Origin: Flavimaribacter sp039888615
GTDB lineage: Bacteria; Pseudomonadota; Alphaproteobacteria; Rhizobiales; Rhizobiaceae
Length of the DNA stretch: 64,000 bases
Reading direction: 5' to 3' (one strand)
NCBI GenBank assembly: GCA_039888615.1
Contig: JBDQQS010000008.1
Below, piece after piece: positions 43,671 through 52,739 of this stretch. A program made the translations under genes and the position numbers. The notes beneath the pieces are model-generated. The model saw nothing but the letters and a program-made list of their open reading frames with translations. It made no database searches and was not told the DNA's origin. Each line of letters begins with the position of its first letter. Positions within the stretch are counted from its first letter, which is position 1.

Positions 43671-44033
43671 ATGGCCAACGGACGACTGACGACCCACGTG
43701 CTGGACACGGCGAAAGGAAGTCCGGCCGCTGGCCTCAAGATCGAGCTGCGGGAGGTCTGCGCGGACGAAACCTTTCATGTGATCGGTTCGGTCGTGACCA
43801 ACCATGACGGCCGCTGCGACGGCCCGCTGCTGAGCGGCGACAAAATGAAAACCGGTGTCTATGAACTGGTTTTTCACGCTGGAGACTATCTCAAGCGCAC
43901 CGGCGGGGACCTTACGGAACCCGCTTTTCTCGACGTCATCCCCATCCGCTTCGGCATTGCGGACACGGATGCGCACTACCACGTGCCGCTGCTGATCTCG
44001 CCTTACGGCTATTCGACCTACCGGGGGAGTTGA
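43671..44033 (+). CDS. uraH: 5-Hydroxyisourate hydrolase
   Basis: This is a transthyretin-like HIU hydrolase (120 aa). It shows LTTHVLDTAKGSPAAGL at the N terminus, with the catalytic histidine at 9, and the diagnostic C-terminal tetrapeptide YRGS. It acts right after urate oxidase. The urate oxidase gene itself (puuD) lies 11 kb away on the other strand. Confidence 0.95.
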   Translation: MANGRLTTHVLDTAKGSPAAGLKIELREVCADETFHVIGSVVTNHDGRCDGPLLSGDKMKTGVYELVFHAGDYLKRTGGDLTEPAFLDVIPIRFGIADTDAHYHVPLLISPYGYSTYRGS

Positions 44034-44179
44034 CCGGACGGTTGTTGTCTATTGCAACGCGGACGCGTGGCGGCTGCCGGTCGCGCAGCGTCTTCGTTCC
44101 AGCATCAAAGAAAACTTGCATTTTCCGGAACGTGCAGCAGATCATGGCGTTGAGGTTTGTTTGTCGGGGTTGAGTTCCC

Positions 44180-45190
44180 ATGAAAGCCGAAGCGTTGCTG
44201 AGTCCGCGGCCGGAAGGTCTCTACTGCGCGCCGGGTGACTTTTACGTCGATCCGGTTCGCCCGGTTGAGCGCGCCCTCATCACGCATGGCCATTCCGACC
44301 ATGCGCGCGCCGGCCACCAGGCGGTTCTGGCGACCCGGCAGACGCTGGACATCATGCGCATCCGCTACGGCGATGACTTTTGCGGACAGGAACAGACCGC
44401 CGATCTGCGAAAGACGATCGACGTCAACGGCGTGACGGTGACCTTCCATCCAGCCGGACATGTGCTTGGCTCGGCGCAGATCGCCATTGAAATTGACGGC
44501 ATGCGCATCGTCGTCTCCGGCGACTACAAGCGCTCCGTGGATCCGACATGCGAACAGTTCGAACCCGTTCCCTGCGACGTCTTCATCACCGAGGCGACCT
44601 TCGGTCTGCCGGTGTTTCATCATCCAGACCCCGAAGCCGAAATCGGCAAATTACTGAAATCTCTGGAGACGTTTCCGGAGCGCAGCCACCTCGTCGGAGC
44701 CTACGCTCTGGGAAAGGCGCAGCGGGTGATCGCGCTGCTGCGCAAGCAGGGATACGACAGGCCGATCTATATCCATGGCGCTCTGGCGAAGCTTTGCGAT
44801 TATTACGAGAGCCAGGACGTCGATCTCGGCGAACTCCTGCCGGCGACGGTGGAAAAATCGGCGCGCGACGATTATCGCGGCGCTGTCATCGTCTGCCCAC
44901 CATCCTCATTTGCCAACCGCTGGGCGCGGCGCTTCGCCGACCCGATTTCGGCATTCGCTTCCGGATGGATGCTGATCCGCCAACGCGCCCGGCAGCGCGG
45001 CGTCGAACTGCCGCTGGTGATTTCCGATCATGTCGACTGGCCCGAACTGACGGACACGATCAGGGACGTAGGCCCGGGCGAAGTGTGGGTGACGCACGGG
45101 CGCGAAGAGGCGCTGGTGCGCTGGTGCGAACTGGAGGGCATTCCGGCGAAGCCACTCCACCTTATCGGATACGAGGACGAGGGCGACTGA
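44180..45190 (+). CDS. Ligase-associated metallo-beta-lactamase DNA exonuclease
   Basis: This is an MBL/beta-CASP-like nuclease (336 aa). The metal motif THGHSDH holds H36, H38, D40 and H41; further metal-site sequence is FHPAGHVLGSAQI and VVSGDYKRSVD. It belongs to the Exo subunit of the bacterial Lhr-ligase-Exo-Pe DNA repair set. It overlaps the DNA ligase by one base. The Lhr helicase and phosphoesterase genes are not in the window. Confidence 0.9.
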   Translation: MKAEALLSPRPEGLYCAPGDFYVDPVRPVERALITHGHSDHARAGHQAVLATRQTLDIMRIRYGDDFCGQEQTADLRKTIDVNGVTVTFHPAGHVLGSAQIAIEIDGMRIVVSGDYKRSVDPTCEQFEPVPCDVFITEATFGLPVFHHPDPEAEIGKLLKSLETFPERSHLVGAYALGKAQRVIALLRKQGYDRPIYIHGALAKLCDYYESQDVDLGELLPATVEKSARDDYRGAVIVCPPSSFANRWARRFADPISAFASGWMLIRQRARQRGVELPLVISDHVDWPELTDTIRDVGPGEVWVTHGREEALVRWCELEGIPAKPLHLIGYEDEGD

Positions 45191-46803
45191 TGAGAGCCTT
45201 TTCCCGTCTGCTCGACCGCCTGACGCTGACGCCACAGCGAAACGCGAAACTGCGACTGCTGGTCGACTATCTTTCGGCGACGCCGGATCCGGATCGCGGA
45301 TATGCGCTGGCTGCGCTCGCCGGAACGCTGGACATCAGGCTTGTCAAGCCGGCGCTGCTGCGCGAACTTGTGCTGGAGCGGATGGACGAGACGCTGTTTC
45401 GCTATTCCTACGATTATGTCGGCGATCTCGCCGAGACGATTTCGCTTGTCTGGGAAGCGCCGGTGGAGGACGAGGCTTATGAGCCGCGCCTGTCCGAGGT
45501 GGTCGAGGAATTGAACGGGCTCGGCCGCAGCGACGTGGCGGCGCATGTGCGCGCGCTCTTCGACCGGTTGGACACCAGCGGGCGCTATGCGTTGATCAAG
45601 CTGGCGACCGGCGGCTTGCGGATCGGCGTGTCGGCGCGCCTGACCAAGCAGGCGCTGGCATTGATGGGCGATGTCGACGTGTCCGATATCGAGACGCTTT
45701 GGCACGGGCTCGAGCCGCCTTACGAAAGCCTGTTCGCCTGGCTGGAAGGCAGGGGCGGCAGGCCCGAGCTGGTGACGCCGGCGATCTTCCATCCCGTCAT
45801 GCTGGCGCATCCCGCGACCGACAGTGACCTCGAAAAGCTCGACCCGGCCGACTATCTGGCGGAATGGAAGTGGGATGGCATCCGCGTTCAGCTGTCCGCC
45901 GACGACGCCCATCGCAGGCTCTATTCGCGCAGCGGCGACGACATCTCGGGCAGTTTTCCCGACATTCTGGAGGCGGTCGATTTCGAAGGCGTGATCGACG
46001 GCGAGTTGCTGATCGGCGGCACAGCGCGCACCAATTCGCCGACGCTGACCTTTTCCGATCTGCAACAGCGGCTGAACCGCAAGACGGTGACGCAGAAGCA
46101 TATGACCGACTATCCGGCGTTCATTCGCGCCTACGACCTGCTGTTCCTTAAGGATCGCGACATCCGGGAGGAGCCGCTGGAGGATCGGCGGGAGCGACTT
46201 TCGGAGGTGATCGAGACAGCGGCGCGGGACCGGTTCGACCTTTCGCCGCTGGTCAGGTTTGAAAGCTGGGAGCAACTCGACGGCCTCCGCAAGAATCCGC
46301 ACGATCCGGTGATCGAAGGCGTCATGATGAAACGCCGCGACAGCGTCTATCAGGCGGGTCGGGTCAAGGGGCCCTGGTTCAAGTGGAAACGCGAACCGCA
46401 CATCATCGACGCCGTGATGATGTATGCGCAGCGCGGTCACGGCAAACGATCGAGCTATTACTCCGACTTTACGTTCGGCGTATGGATGGGGGAACCGGGC
46501 GCCGAGGCTCTGGTGCCCGTCGGCAAGGCCTATTTCGGCTTCACAGACGCCGAACTCGAAATCCTCGACCGGTTCGTGCGCAACAATACGGTGGACCGCT
46601 TTGGGCCGGTGCGCGCCGTGCGGGCGGAGCCGCAGTCCGGCTTCGTGCTTGAAGTCGCCTTTGAAGGGATCGCGCGATCAAAGCGCCACAAGTCGGGCGT
46701 CGCGATGCGCTTTCCGCGGATCTCGCGATTGCGTCAGGACAAGCTGCCGATGGAGGCGGACCGGCTGGAGACGCTGACCGCGATGATCGATGATCGGGGT
46801 TAG
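45190..46803 (+). CDS. ATP-dependent DNA ligase (Exo-associated type)
   Basis: This ligase (537 aa) has an N-terminal DNA-binding domain (about 1-195), a nucleotidyltransferase core with motif I K227 in EWKWDGIR, motif III-like FEGVIDGELLI, motif IV EGVMMKRRDSVYQ, motif V WFKWKRE, and a C-terminal OB domain (about 425-535). The four-base convergent overlap with the FGE gene at 46800-46803 leaves no intergenic space. It probably seals nicks after end trimming by the Exo protein. Confidence 0.92.
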   Translation: MRAFSRLLDRLTLTPQRNAKLRLLVDYLSATPDPDRGYALAALAGTLDIRLVKPALLRELVLERMDETLFRYSYDYVGDLAETISLVWEAPVEDEAYEPRLSEVVEELNGLGRSDVAAHVRALFDRLDTSGRYALIKLATGGLRIGVSARLTKQALALMGDVDVSDIETLWHGLEPPYESLFAWLEGRGGRPELVTPAIFHPVMLAHPATDSDLEKLDPADYLAEWKWDGIRVQLSADDAHRRLYSRSGDDISGSFPDILEAVDFEGVIDGELLIGGTARTNSPTLTFSDLQQRLNRKTVTQKHMTDYPAFIRAYDLLFLKDRDIREEPLEDRRERLSEVIETAARDRFDLSPLVRFESWEQLDGLRKNPHDPVIEGVMMKRRDSVYQAGRVKGPWFKWKREPHIIDAVMMYAQRGHGKRSSYYSDFTFGVWMGEPGAEALVPVGKAYFGFTDAELEILDRFVRNNTVDRFGPVRAVRAEPQSGFVLEVAFEGIARSKRHKSGVAMRFPRISRLRQDKLPMEADRLETLTAMIDDRG

Positions 46804-47762
46804 AGCGCGCAGCGGAAGCCGGTGTTTGCAGTGCTGGAGTCGGGTGAATTGAAGGTGCGCGCCGACAGCCGGTAACGGTTGCAGTAGGAGGCGTGACAGA
46901 GATAGGAGCCGCCGCGGATAACCTTCGCCTCGTCATTCGACGGACCGACTGGATTAATCCGGGTGGCTGTACTTTCTTCGACATGCCAGACGGGGCTCCA
47001 TCCGTCATGACACCACTCCCAGACATTGCCGGAGGCATTGTAAAGCCCGTAGCCGTTCGGTTCGAACGAGCGTACCGGCGCAGTCATCAAAAAGCCGTCG
47101 GCGGCGGTGTTGTCGGTCGGGAACCTGCCTTGCCATACATTGCACATGTGCCGACCGTCGGGTTCCAGTTCGTCGCCCCATGGAAACCGCGACTGGACGC
47201 GCCCGCCGCGCGCGGCCTTTTCCCACTCGGCTTCGGTGGGAAGTCGTTTTCCACTGGCGGACGCAAAAGCCTGCGCGTCGTTCCAGGAGACATGCACGAC
47301 AGGGTGGTCGGGTCTTTCGCGCCAGTCTGACCCCGGCCCGTCCGGACATTTCCAGCAGGCGCCCTTCACGGCCAACCACCAGGGGGTTCCGGGCAGCCGA
47401 TCATCCATGATGTGGTCAAAGGCGGCCGGATGGACGGCGGCTGCAAACACGAACGACCAGCCGTAGCGTTCCGCATCCGTGACATAGCCGGTCCGCTCCA
47501 CGAAGCAGGCGAATTCGGTCGTCGTCACGGCGCACGAATCGATCAGGAAAGGTGCTGTTTCAACGGAGCGGACCGGGCCTTCGCCGTCGGCCGGAAAGCC
47601 GTCCGCGTCCTCGCCGCCCATGTCGAACGAACCGCCGGGAATGTGGCGCATGTTCTCCTGTGACGGCTGTTCTTGAGGCGCGAATGCGGGCGCGTTTCGC
47701 GACGGCTCGCCACTGCCGCGCGACGGCGTGCAGCAGCCTTTCGCGTCGTCCCGTTCATTCAT
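46800..47762 (-). CDS. Formylglycine-generating enzyme (sulfatase-activating)
   Basis: This copper-dependent oxidase (320 aa) converts the sulfatase active-site cysteine to formylglycine. The copper-binding cysteines are C289 and C294 in RGGSYLCHASYCNRYR, and GFRC closes the family domain. Other hallmarks are HIPGGSFDMGGEDADGFPADG, HVSWNDAQAFASASGKRLP and GNVWEWC. No signal peptide is present, so it acts in the cytoplasm. The N terminus (residues 11-15) reads CTPSR, itself a copy of the sulfatase recognition motif C-x-P-x-R. It is 9 bases downstream of a sulfatase gene on the same strand, which it most likely activates. Confidence 0.92.
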   Translation of the reverse strand: MNERDDAKGCCTPSRGSGEPSRNAPAFAPQEQPSQENMRHIPGGSFDMGGEDADGFPADGEGPVRSVETAPFLIDSCAVTTTEFACFVERTGYVTDAERYGWSFVFAAAVHPAAFDHIMDDRLPGTPWWLAVKGACWKCPDGPGSDWRERPDHPVVHVSWNDAQAFASASGKRLPTEAEWEKAARGGRVQSRFPWGDELEPDGRHMCNVWQGRFPTDNTAADGFLMTAPVRSFEPNGYGLYNASGNVWEWCHDGWSPVWHVEESTATRINPVGPSNDEAKVIRGGSYLCHASYCNRYRLSARTFNSPDSSTANTGFRCAL

Positions 47763-47771
47763 TGCCGGACG

Positions 47772-49229
47772 CTACCACTCCGACAGACGCGGTGGCAACG
47801 GATCGATCGTGAAGGCCATGCGGTGCGTGAGTTTGGTGAGCATGTCCGCCTTGAGGGATAGCGAGGCCGGATCGCGCCATAGATTGTTGATCTCCAGCGG
47901 GTCGGCGACGAGATCGTACAGTTCGCCGTCGTCATGGGCATGATCGACGATGATCTTGTGCGTCTCGGTCCGCAGCATCGTCAATTGCGCTGTCGGATCA
48001 ACATGATACGGCATGGCGTTGTAGTACTCGCAATAGACGGAATCGTCGCCCTTCTGCGCCGATTCGTCCCCACTCAACCAGCCGAGGAGCGAACGGCCCT
48101 GCATGCCGGCGTAGGGCGTAGCGCCGGCTGCGTCCATGAGCGTCGGCGCGAGATGGACCAGTTCCAGCAGTTCGCGACGCCGACCGGGCGGAACCTTGCC
48201 GGGATAGCGGATCATGAAGGGCACGCGGATGCCGGCGTCGTAGAAATAGGGGCCTTTGAGATAGATGTTGTGATCGCCCATCATTTCGCCATGGTCGGAC
48301 ATGAAGACAACGATTGTGTTGTCTTTCTGACCGGTGTCTTCGAGCGCATTGAGAATGCGGCCCATCTGCTGGTCGACATGTTCGCACATCGCCCAGTAGG
48401 CCGCCTTTACCATCTTGTGGTCGACCTCGCGCATCTCCTTTCGGCCGTATCCGCCGATGAAGCTTTTCACCTGGCCGTAGGCGCCGTCGGCATCGACACG
48501 CTGATAACGGGTCTTGGATTCGAGATCGTCCTCCATGGCCGCCGGAAGCGGGACGTCGTCGAGGCGGTCGAGCCAGCGGTCCATGAACGAGGGCGGCGGA
48601 TCGAAAGGATGATGCGGCGCGTAGATGTTTGCGACGTAGAACCACGGGGCGTCGCCGGATGCGTTTCGTTCGATGAACTCGCAGGCGCGGGTTCCGCACC
48701 AGGCCGCCTCCGTCGCGTCCTCCGGCATGCCGTTGCGCACCCAGGGGGAGCGTTCGTGCGGCGTGGTTTCGTAATGCAGGCCGCGCGCTTTCAGGAACCG
48801 CGTATAGTCGGAATTCATGCCCCACATATCCATCGGCGACTGCGCCCAGTTGAACTCGGAAAAGCCGTCATCGATGCGCGGCTCCGTGGTCTTGGCGATC
48901 GCCGGGTCGCCGGGTCCGAAATGGAATTTTCCGACGAGGCCGGCGAGATAGCCCTCGTCGGCCAGCAGCTTCGAGACCGGTTTCTCGTCCGGCGGCATGA
49001 TCTGGCCGTTCTGGCGCAGGCCGGTCGTGCGCGGGTAGCGCCCGGTCATGAAACTGCCGCGGCTGGGCGAACAGATCGGGCTCTGTACAAAGGCGTTTTC
49101 GAACAGGGCGCTCTCTTCGGCCAGACGGTCGATTTGGGGCGTGGACACCTGATCGTTGCCGTAGCAACCCAGCGTGTCGGCGCGCTGCTGGTCGGTGCAG
49201 ACGATCAGGATATTCGGACGGTCACTCAA
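47772..49229 (-). CDS. Type I sulfatase (cytoplasmic)
   Basis: This is an alkaline-phosphatase-fold sulfatase (485 aa). The formylglycine motif is C53-S-P-S-R57 (SPICSPSRGSFMTGRYP). Metal-site sequences are NILIVCTDQQRADTLG at the start and VVFMSDHGEMMGDH at about 308-321. It lacks a signal peptide. The HVDQQMGRILNALEDTG and YLKGPYFYDAGIRVPF segments resemble choline-sulfatase and related cytoplasmic sulfatases. Its substrate is unknown. It is divergent from an IclR regulator and co-directional with the activating enzyme. Confidence 0.92.
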   Translation of the reverse strand: MSDRPNILIVCTDQQRADTLGCYGNDQVSTPQIDRLAEESALFENAFVQSPICSPSRGSFMTGRYPRTTGLRQNGQIMPPDEKPVSKLLADEGYLAGLVGKFHFGPGDPAIAKTTEPRIDDGFSEFNWAQSPMDMWGMNSDYTRFLKARGLHYETTPHERSPWVRNGMPEDATEAAWCGTRACEFIERNASGDAPWFYVANIYAPHHPFDPPPSFMDRWLDRLDDVPLPAAMEDDLESKTRYQRVDADGAYGQVKSFIGGYGRKEMREVDHKMVKAAYWAMCEHVDQQMGRILNALEDTGQKDNTIVVFMSDHGEMMGDHNIYLKGPYFYDAGIRVPFMIRYPGKVPPGRRRELLELVHLAPTLMDAAGATPYAGMQGRSLLGWLSGDESAQKGDDSVYCEYYNAMPYHVDPTAQLTMLRTETHKIIVDHAHDDGELYDLVADPLEINNLWRDPASLSLKADMLTKLTHRMAFTIDPLPPRLSEW

Positions 49230-49313
49230 GCCAGGTCTCCTTTAAAGGCCGGGACTCGATCGTTGAAAAGAGCCCATTGACAAAAAAACGTCGATCCGCA
49301 AGACTGTCAATAG

Positions 49314-49344
49314 TGAAAGTAATAAGTTTCATTTTTGAAAGTAA
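49314..49344. promoter_or_regulatory. Candidate IclR operator between sulfatase and importer genes
   Basis: TGAAA (49314-49318)-N8-TTTCA (49327-49331) is an inverted repeat, and TGAAAGTAA occurs twice (49314-49322 and 49336-49344). The second copy touches the iclR start codon. The site sits between the divergent sulfatase and regulator genes and could control both. Confidence 0.55.
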
Positions 49345-50121
49345 ATGATGGCTAACCCACTGGCTGCCGGTCGCCGCTCCCTGCGGCTGATCGAACATCT
49401 TGCGGAGTACCCTTACGAGCGGTCGTTCTCCGATCTCGCAAAGGCGATGGATCTGTCCGGGGCGTCTCTGACGCGTCTTCTGAAGATGCTGGTGGAAGAG
49501 AACTGGATTCGTCAGCGCCAGTCGAACGGTCACTACACAGTCGGGTACCGGACCTTGCAACTGGGCGACGCCTTGCGCTCTTTCGGACTGCAAAGCGCGC
49601 AGGTTCTGCAAAGCGCGCAGGTGCAGGGAACCGTCGCCAATCTGGCCAATCAGACCGGACATTCGGCCTGTATCGCCTCCTATCATGGAGACTGCTTTGT
49701 GCTGCTCGCCAAGACCGAACTGCACAATTGCTACCATTTCATCGATATCTTCGCGCCGAATACGGACTGGATTCAGAACGGCATGGGCCAGTTCCTGCTT
49801 GCTTATCAACCGAAAGCGGACGTCGAGCGGATCTATCGCGATATCTTCGGTTTGGAAGTTCCGCAGCAGCACCTGGACGGTTTCGAGGCAATTAGGAAGA
49901 CAGGCCTGCTGGTTCGCACCGAGGGCGCGATCACCCGTTTCGTCATGGGGCTGGATCAGCAGGGATCGGGAATAGTTCGCAATGTCGTGTCGGTGGCGGC
50001 GCTGAATGCGCATCCGATCAACAAGACCGAAATCCTGTCCAAACTCGAATTCGCGGCCAAGAAGGCTTCGAGCGGGCTGGCGGGTCGACCTTTTACACCA
50101 GTTGCACAATCTGAAATCTAA
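49345..50121 (+). CDS. IclR family regulator of the sulfatase/importer module
   Basis: This is an IclR-type regulator (258 aa). The winged helix at about 8-70 has RSFSDLAKAMDLSGASLTRLLKMLVEENWIRQ; the effector domain contains GMGQFLLAYQP. A six-residue in-frame duplication, LQSAQV-LQSAQV, lies in the linker helix (about residues 82-93), from an 18-base tandem repeat at 49588-49623. It heads the importer operon and is divergent from the sulfatase at 47772-49229. Confidence 0.87.
   Translation: MMANPLAAGRRSLRLIEHLAEYPYERSFSDLAKAMDLSGASLTRLLKMLVEENWIRQRQSNGHYTVGYRTLQLGDALRSFGLQSAQVLQSAQVQGTVANLANQTGHSACIASYHGDCFVLLAKTELHNCYHFIDIFAPNTDWIQNGMGQFLLAYQPKADVERIYRDIFGLEVPQQHLDGFEAIRKTGLLVRTEGAITRFVMGLDQQGSGIVRNVVSVAALNAHPINKTEILSKLEFAAKKASSGLAGRPFTPVAQSEI
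49588..49623 (+). repeat. 18-base tandem duplication within the iclR-type gene
   Basis: CTGCAAAGCGCGCAGGTT and CTGCAAAGCGCGCAGGTG are adjacent and differ only at the last base. The duplication adds six residues in frame. Confidence 0.9.
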
Positions 50122-50144
50122 ACCAACCAGAAGGAACACATGGC

Positions 50145-51125
50145 ATGTTGAAAAGCAAAGTACTCGGCGCCGCGGTGGCGCTCGCCGCAACGGTCGCACT
50201 CAATGTCTCGGCGCACGCGCAGGAAGTCGTTCGCTATGCGACTGACGGCTACGGAATGGGCTCGCTTGCAATCGTGGCAGCCGAAAAGGGCTTCCTGGAA
50301 GAAGAAGGCATCAAGCCTGTTGTTCAGACCTATTCCTACGGTGTCGACACGGTTGACGCCGTGCTTGCGGGCAACGCCGATTTCGGCGTTATCATCGACT
50401 TTCCGCTCCTCACACGCTTCGCCGCCGGCAAGCTGATGTCTCCGGCGATCATCGCCGAGCCGCTTCCGGGCTGGCACAAGCTCTACACCAAGGCCGATCT
50501 CGAAATTCCCGGCGACCTGAAAGGCAAGGATATCGGAGTGGCTACCGGCACCGCGCAGGAATTCGTCACCCGCACCTACCTCTCCGACAACGGCCTCAAC
50601 CCCGAAGAAGACGTCAACATGGTCGGCTTCACGAGCCTTTTCGAGATCGTCGGCGCCATGAAGGCCGGACGACTGGACGCAGCCTGGATCTGGGGTGAGG
50701 GCGTTCCGACCATGGACGCCGATGACGGCTGGAAATTCATCGCCGACGACAGCATTGTCAACCAGAGCACCAGCGCGCCGCTTGTTGTCTTGAAAGACTA
50801 CTACGAAAACCACAAGGACACGGTCGCCAAGACCCTGCGCGCGTTCCAGAAGGCCTCCGAATACATGGAGTCCGACCTCGACGAAGCGGTCGCGCTGATT
50901 GCGAAAAGCGTGGGCGGCGACGCGGCGCAGATCAAGAACGTCGTCCAGCAGCAGCGCTACGGCCTGAGCTTCGGCGGCGCGCCGATGTCCAGCCTGAAGG
51001 CGAAGTACGACTTCCTGGTCGCCGCCGGAAAGATCGAGCCCTACGACTTCACCGCGCAGTTTGACGCCGGCGCCCTGTCGGAAGCAGTTCCGGGCGTCGA
51101 AGTCGATCCGATGCTTCAGAAGTAA
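50145..51125 (+). CDS. ABC transporter substrate-binding protein (NMT1/SsuA/TauA-like)
   Basis: This is a periplasmic binding protein (326 aa). The signal peptide ends near AHAQ at residue 25. The fold signature is SLAIVAAEKGFLEEEGIKPVV, VDAVLAGNADFGVIIDFP, and MKAGRLDAAWIWGE. NMT1-type binding proteins take up sulfonates, taurine, nitrate, or thiamine precursors. Because two sulfatases flank the importer, an organosulfate ligand is likely here, but this is inferred from context. Confidence 0.87.
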   Translation: MLKSKVLGAAVALAATVALNVSAHAQEVVRYATDGYGMGSLAIVAAEKGFLEEEGIKPVVQTYSYGVDTVDAVLAGNADFGVIIDFPLLTRFAAGKLMSPAIIAEPLPGWHKLYTKADLEIPGDLKGKDIGVATGTAQEFVTRTYLSDNGLNPEEDVNMVGFTSLFEIVGAMKAGRLDAAWIWGEGVPTMDADDGWKFIADDSIVNQSTSAPLVVLKDYYENHKDTVAKTLRAFQKASEYMESDLDEAVALIAKSVGGDAAQIKNVVQQQRYGLSFGGAPMSSLKAKYDFLVAAGKIEPYDFTAQFDAGALSEAVPGVEVDPMLQK

Positions 51126-51161
51126 GTCGAGCCTGCAGAACAGTCCCGTCGGAGACAAAGA

Positions 51162-51932
51162 ATGACGATTGAAATGACCAAAGTTTCCTTCGCCTATCAT
51201 GGCGGGACAAGCGGCCTTCCGGTCCTTGCGGATGTGGATCTCACCGTGCCCGACGGCGAGTTCCTCATCCTGCTCGGGCCGAGCGGTTGCGGGAAGTCGA
51301 CCTTGCTGAAGCTGATCGCCGGCTTCGACAAGCCGACGACCGGCGAGGTAAAGGTCGCCGGCAAGACCGTGACGGGTCCGGGCAAGGACCGTGGCATGGT
51401 TTTCCAGGATCTCGACAGCGCCCTGTTCCAGTGGCTGACGGTTCGGGGCAATGTCGAATTCGGTCTGCGCATGAACAAGGTTTCCGACGCCGACCGCAAA
51501 CGGCAGGCCGACGAAGCATTGCGCATGGTCAACCTTTCCGGCCATGTCGACAAGCTGCCCGACGAGTTGTCAGGCGGCATGAAACAGCGGGTGCAGATCG
51601 CCCGGATGCTCGCCATGCGTCCCGAAATCATGCTGATGGACGAGCCGTTCGCAGCGCTCGACGCCCAGACGCGCCAGATGTTGCAGACCCAACTCGTCAC
51701 CATCTGGTCGGAGGTCAAGCGCACGGCGATCTACGTGACGCACGACATTCGCGAGGCGCTCAATCTCGGTCAACGCATACTGCTCATGTCGGCGGGACCG
51801 CGCGCCGGCATCAAGCACGAATACGAGGTTCCGCTGTCCTATCCCCGCGACCAGACCGATCCGACCTATATCGACCTGCTGGACCGGCTTTCGAAGGATA
51901 TCGAGGAAGAGGTGACCAAGGTATGGTCGTAG
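51162..51932 (+). CDS. ABC transporter ATP-binding protein (SsuB/TauB-like)
   Basis: This is the importer ATPase (256 aa). Walker A GPSGCGKST is at about 44-52, signature LSGGMKQRVQIARML, Walker B IMLMDEPFAALD, and switch YVTHDIREAL. It overlaps the permease gene by 10 bases. Confidence 0.9.
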   Translation: MTIEMTKVSFAYHGGTSGLPVLADVDLTVPDGEFLILLGPSGCGKSTLLKLIAGFDKPTTGEVKVAGKTVTGPGKDRGMVFQDLDSALFQWLTVRGNVEFGLRMNKVSDADRKRQADEALRMVNLSGHVDKLPDELSGGMKQRVQIARMLAMRPEIMLMDEPFAALDAQTRQMLQTQLVTIWSEVKRTAIYVTHDIREALNLGQRILLMSAGPRAGIKHEYEVPLSYPRDQTDPTYIDLLDRLSKDIEEEVTKVWS

Positions 51933-52738
51933 AAACAACAGAAACAACGCCTCCGAAAAAGGCGCCGTTCGGGCGCTTGATCACCGGCTTCTGGATCTCC
52001 TTCCTGTCGGTCGTCTTCGGACTGATCGTCTGGGAGATCGCCGCGCGCAATTTCATCGATCCGTTCTTTCTTCCGCCTGTCAGCGCCATCGTCGCAGGCG
52101 CTGTGGAGCTGATCGAGCGCGGCTTGCTGTTCCAGCATATCGCCATCAGCCTCTTCCGTATCCTCACGGGCTTTATCCTCGGTAGCTTCGTCGCCATACC
52201 GCTCGGACTGATCATCGGCAGCTACATGCCGGTGCGGCAGATCTTCGATCCCTACATCCACTTCCTGCGCTTCATCCCGGCGCTGGCGCTGACCACGCTG
52301 TTCCTCGTCTGGTTTGGGGTGGGCGAGGTCTCGAAAATCTTGCTGGTGATGTATTCGACGGGATTCATCGTCGTCATCAACACTGCCACCGGCGTGGTGA
52401 CAACGCACAAGAACAAGAAACTCGCAGCCGAGACGCTGGGCGCTTCGACCTGGCAGATCTTCTGGTTTGTCACCGTGCCTGCGGCTGTCCCCTCGATGTA
52501 TGTCGGCATGCGGCTGGCGCTCGCCGGCTCCTTCCTCGTCATCGTCGCGGTGGAAATGCTCGCGGCGGAATCCGGCCTCGGCTACCTGATCTGGACGTCG
52601 AAACTTTATTTCCGGATCGACTGGATGTTCGTCGGGATCTTCCTGCTGGGTTTCTTCGGGTTGTTGACCGATTACGCCTGGAAAATGCTCGGACGGCACT
52701 GGTTGCGCCGCTATGTCCGCGAGACGGCCAACTACTGA
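51923..52738 (+). CDS. ABC transporter permease (SsuC/TauC-like)
   Basis: This is an inner-membrane permease (271 aa) with about six helices, TM1 at about 23-43. The EAA-like loop reads LAAETLGASTWQIFWFVTVPAAVPSMYVGMRLA. It is followed after one base by the second sulfatase, so import and hydrolysis are encoded as one unit. Confidence 0.9.
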   Translation: MVVETTETTPPKKAPFGRLITGFWISFLSVVFGLIVWEIAARNFIDPFFLPPVSAIVAGAVELIERGLLFQHIAISLFRILTGFILGSFVAIPLGLIIGSYMPVRQIFDPYIHFLRFIPALALTTLFLVWFGVGEVSKILLVMYSTGFIVVINTATGVVTTHKNKKLAAETLGASTWQIFWFVTVPAAVPSMYVGMRLALAGSFLVIVAVEMLAAESGLGYLIWTSKLYFRIDWMFVGIFLLGFFGLLTDYAWKMLGRHWLRRYVRETANY

Positions 52739-52739
52739 C

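Noticed and set aside
45028..46440. A 470-codon minus-strand frame opposite the DNA ligase
   Set aside because: The ligase motifs on the plus strand are complete; no domain is seen on the minus strand.
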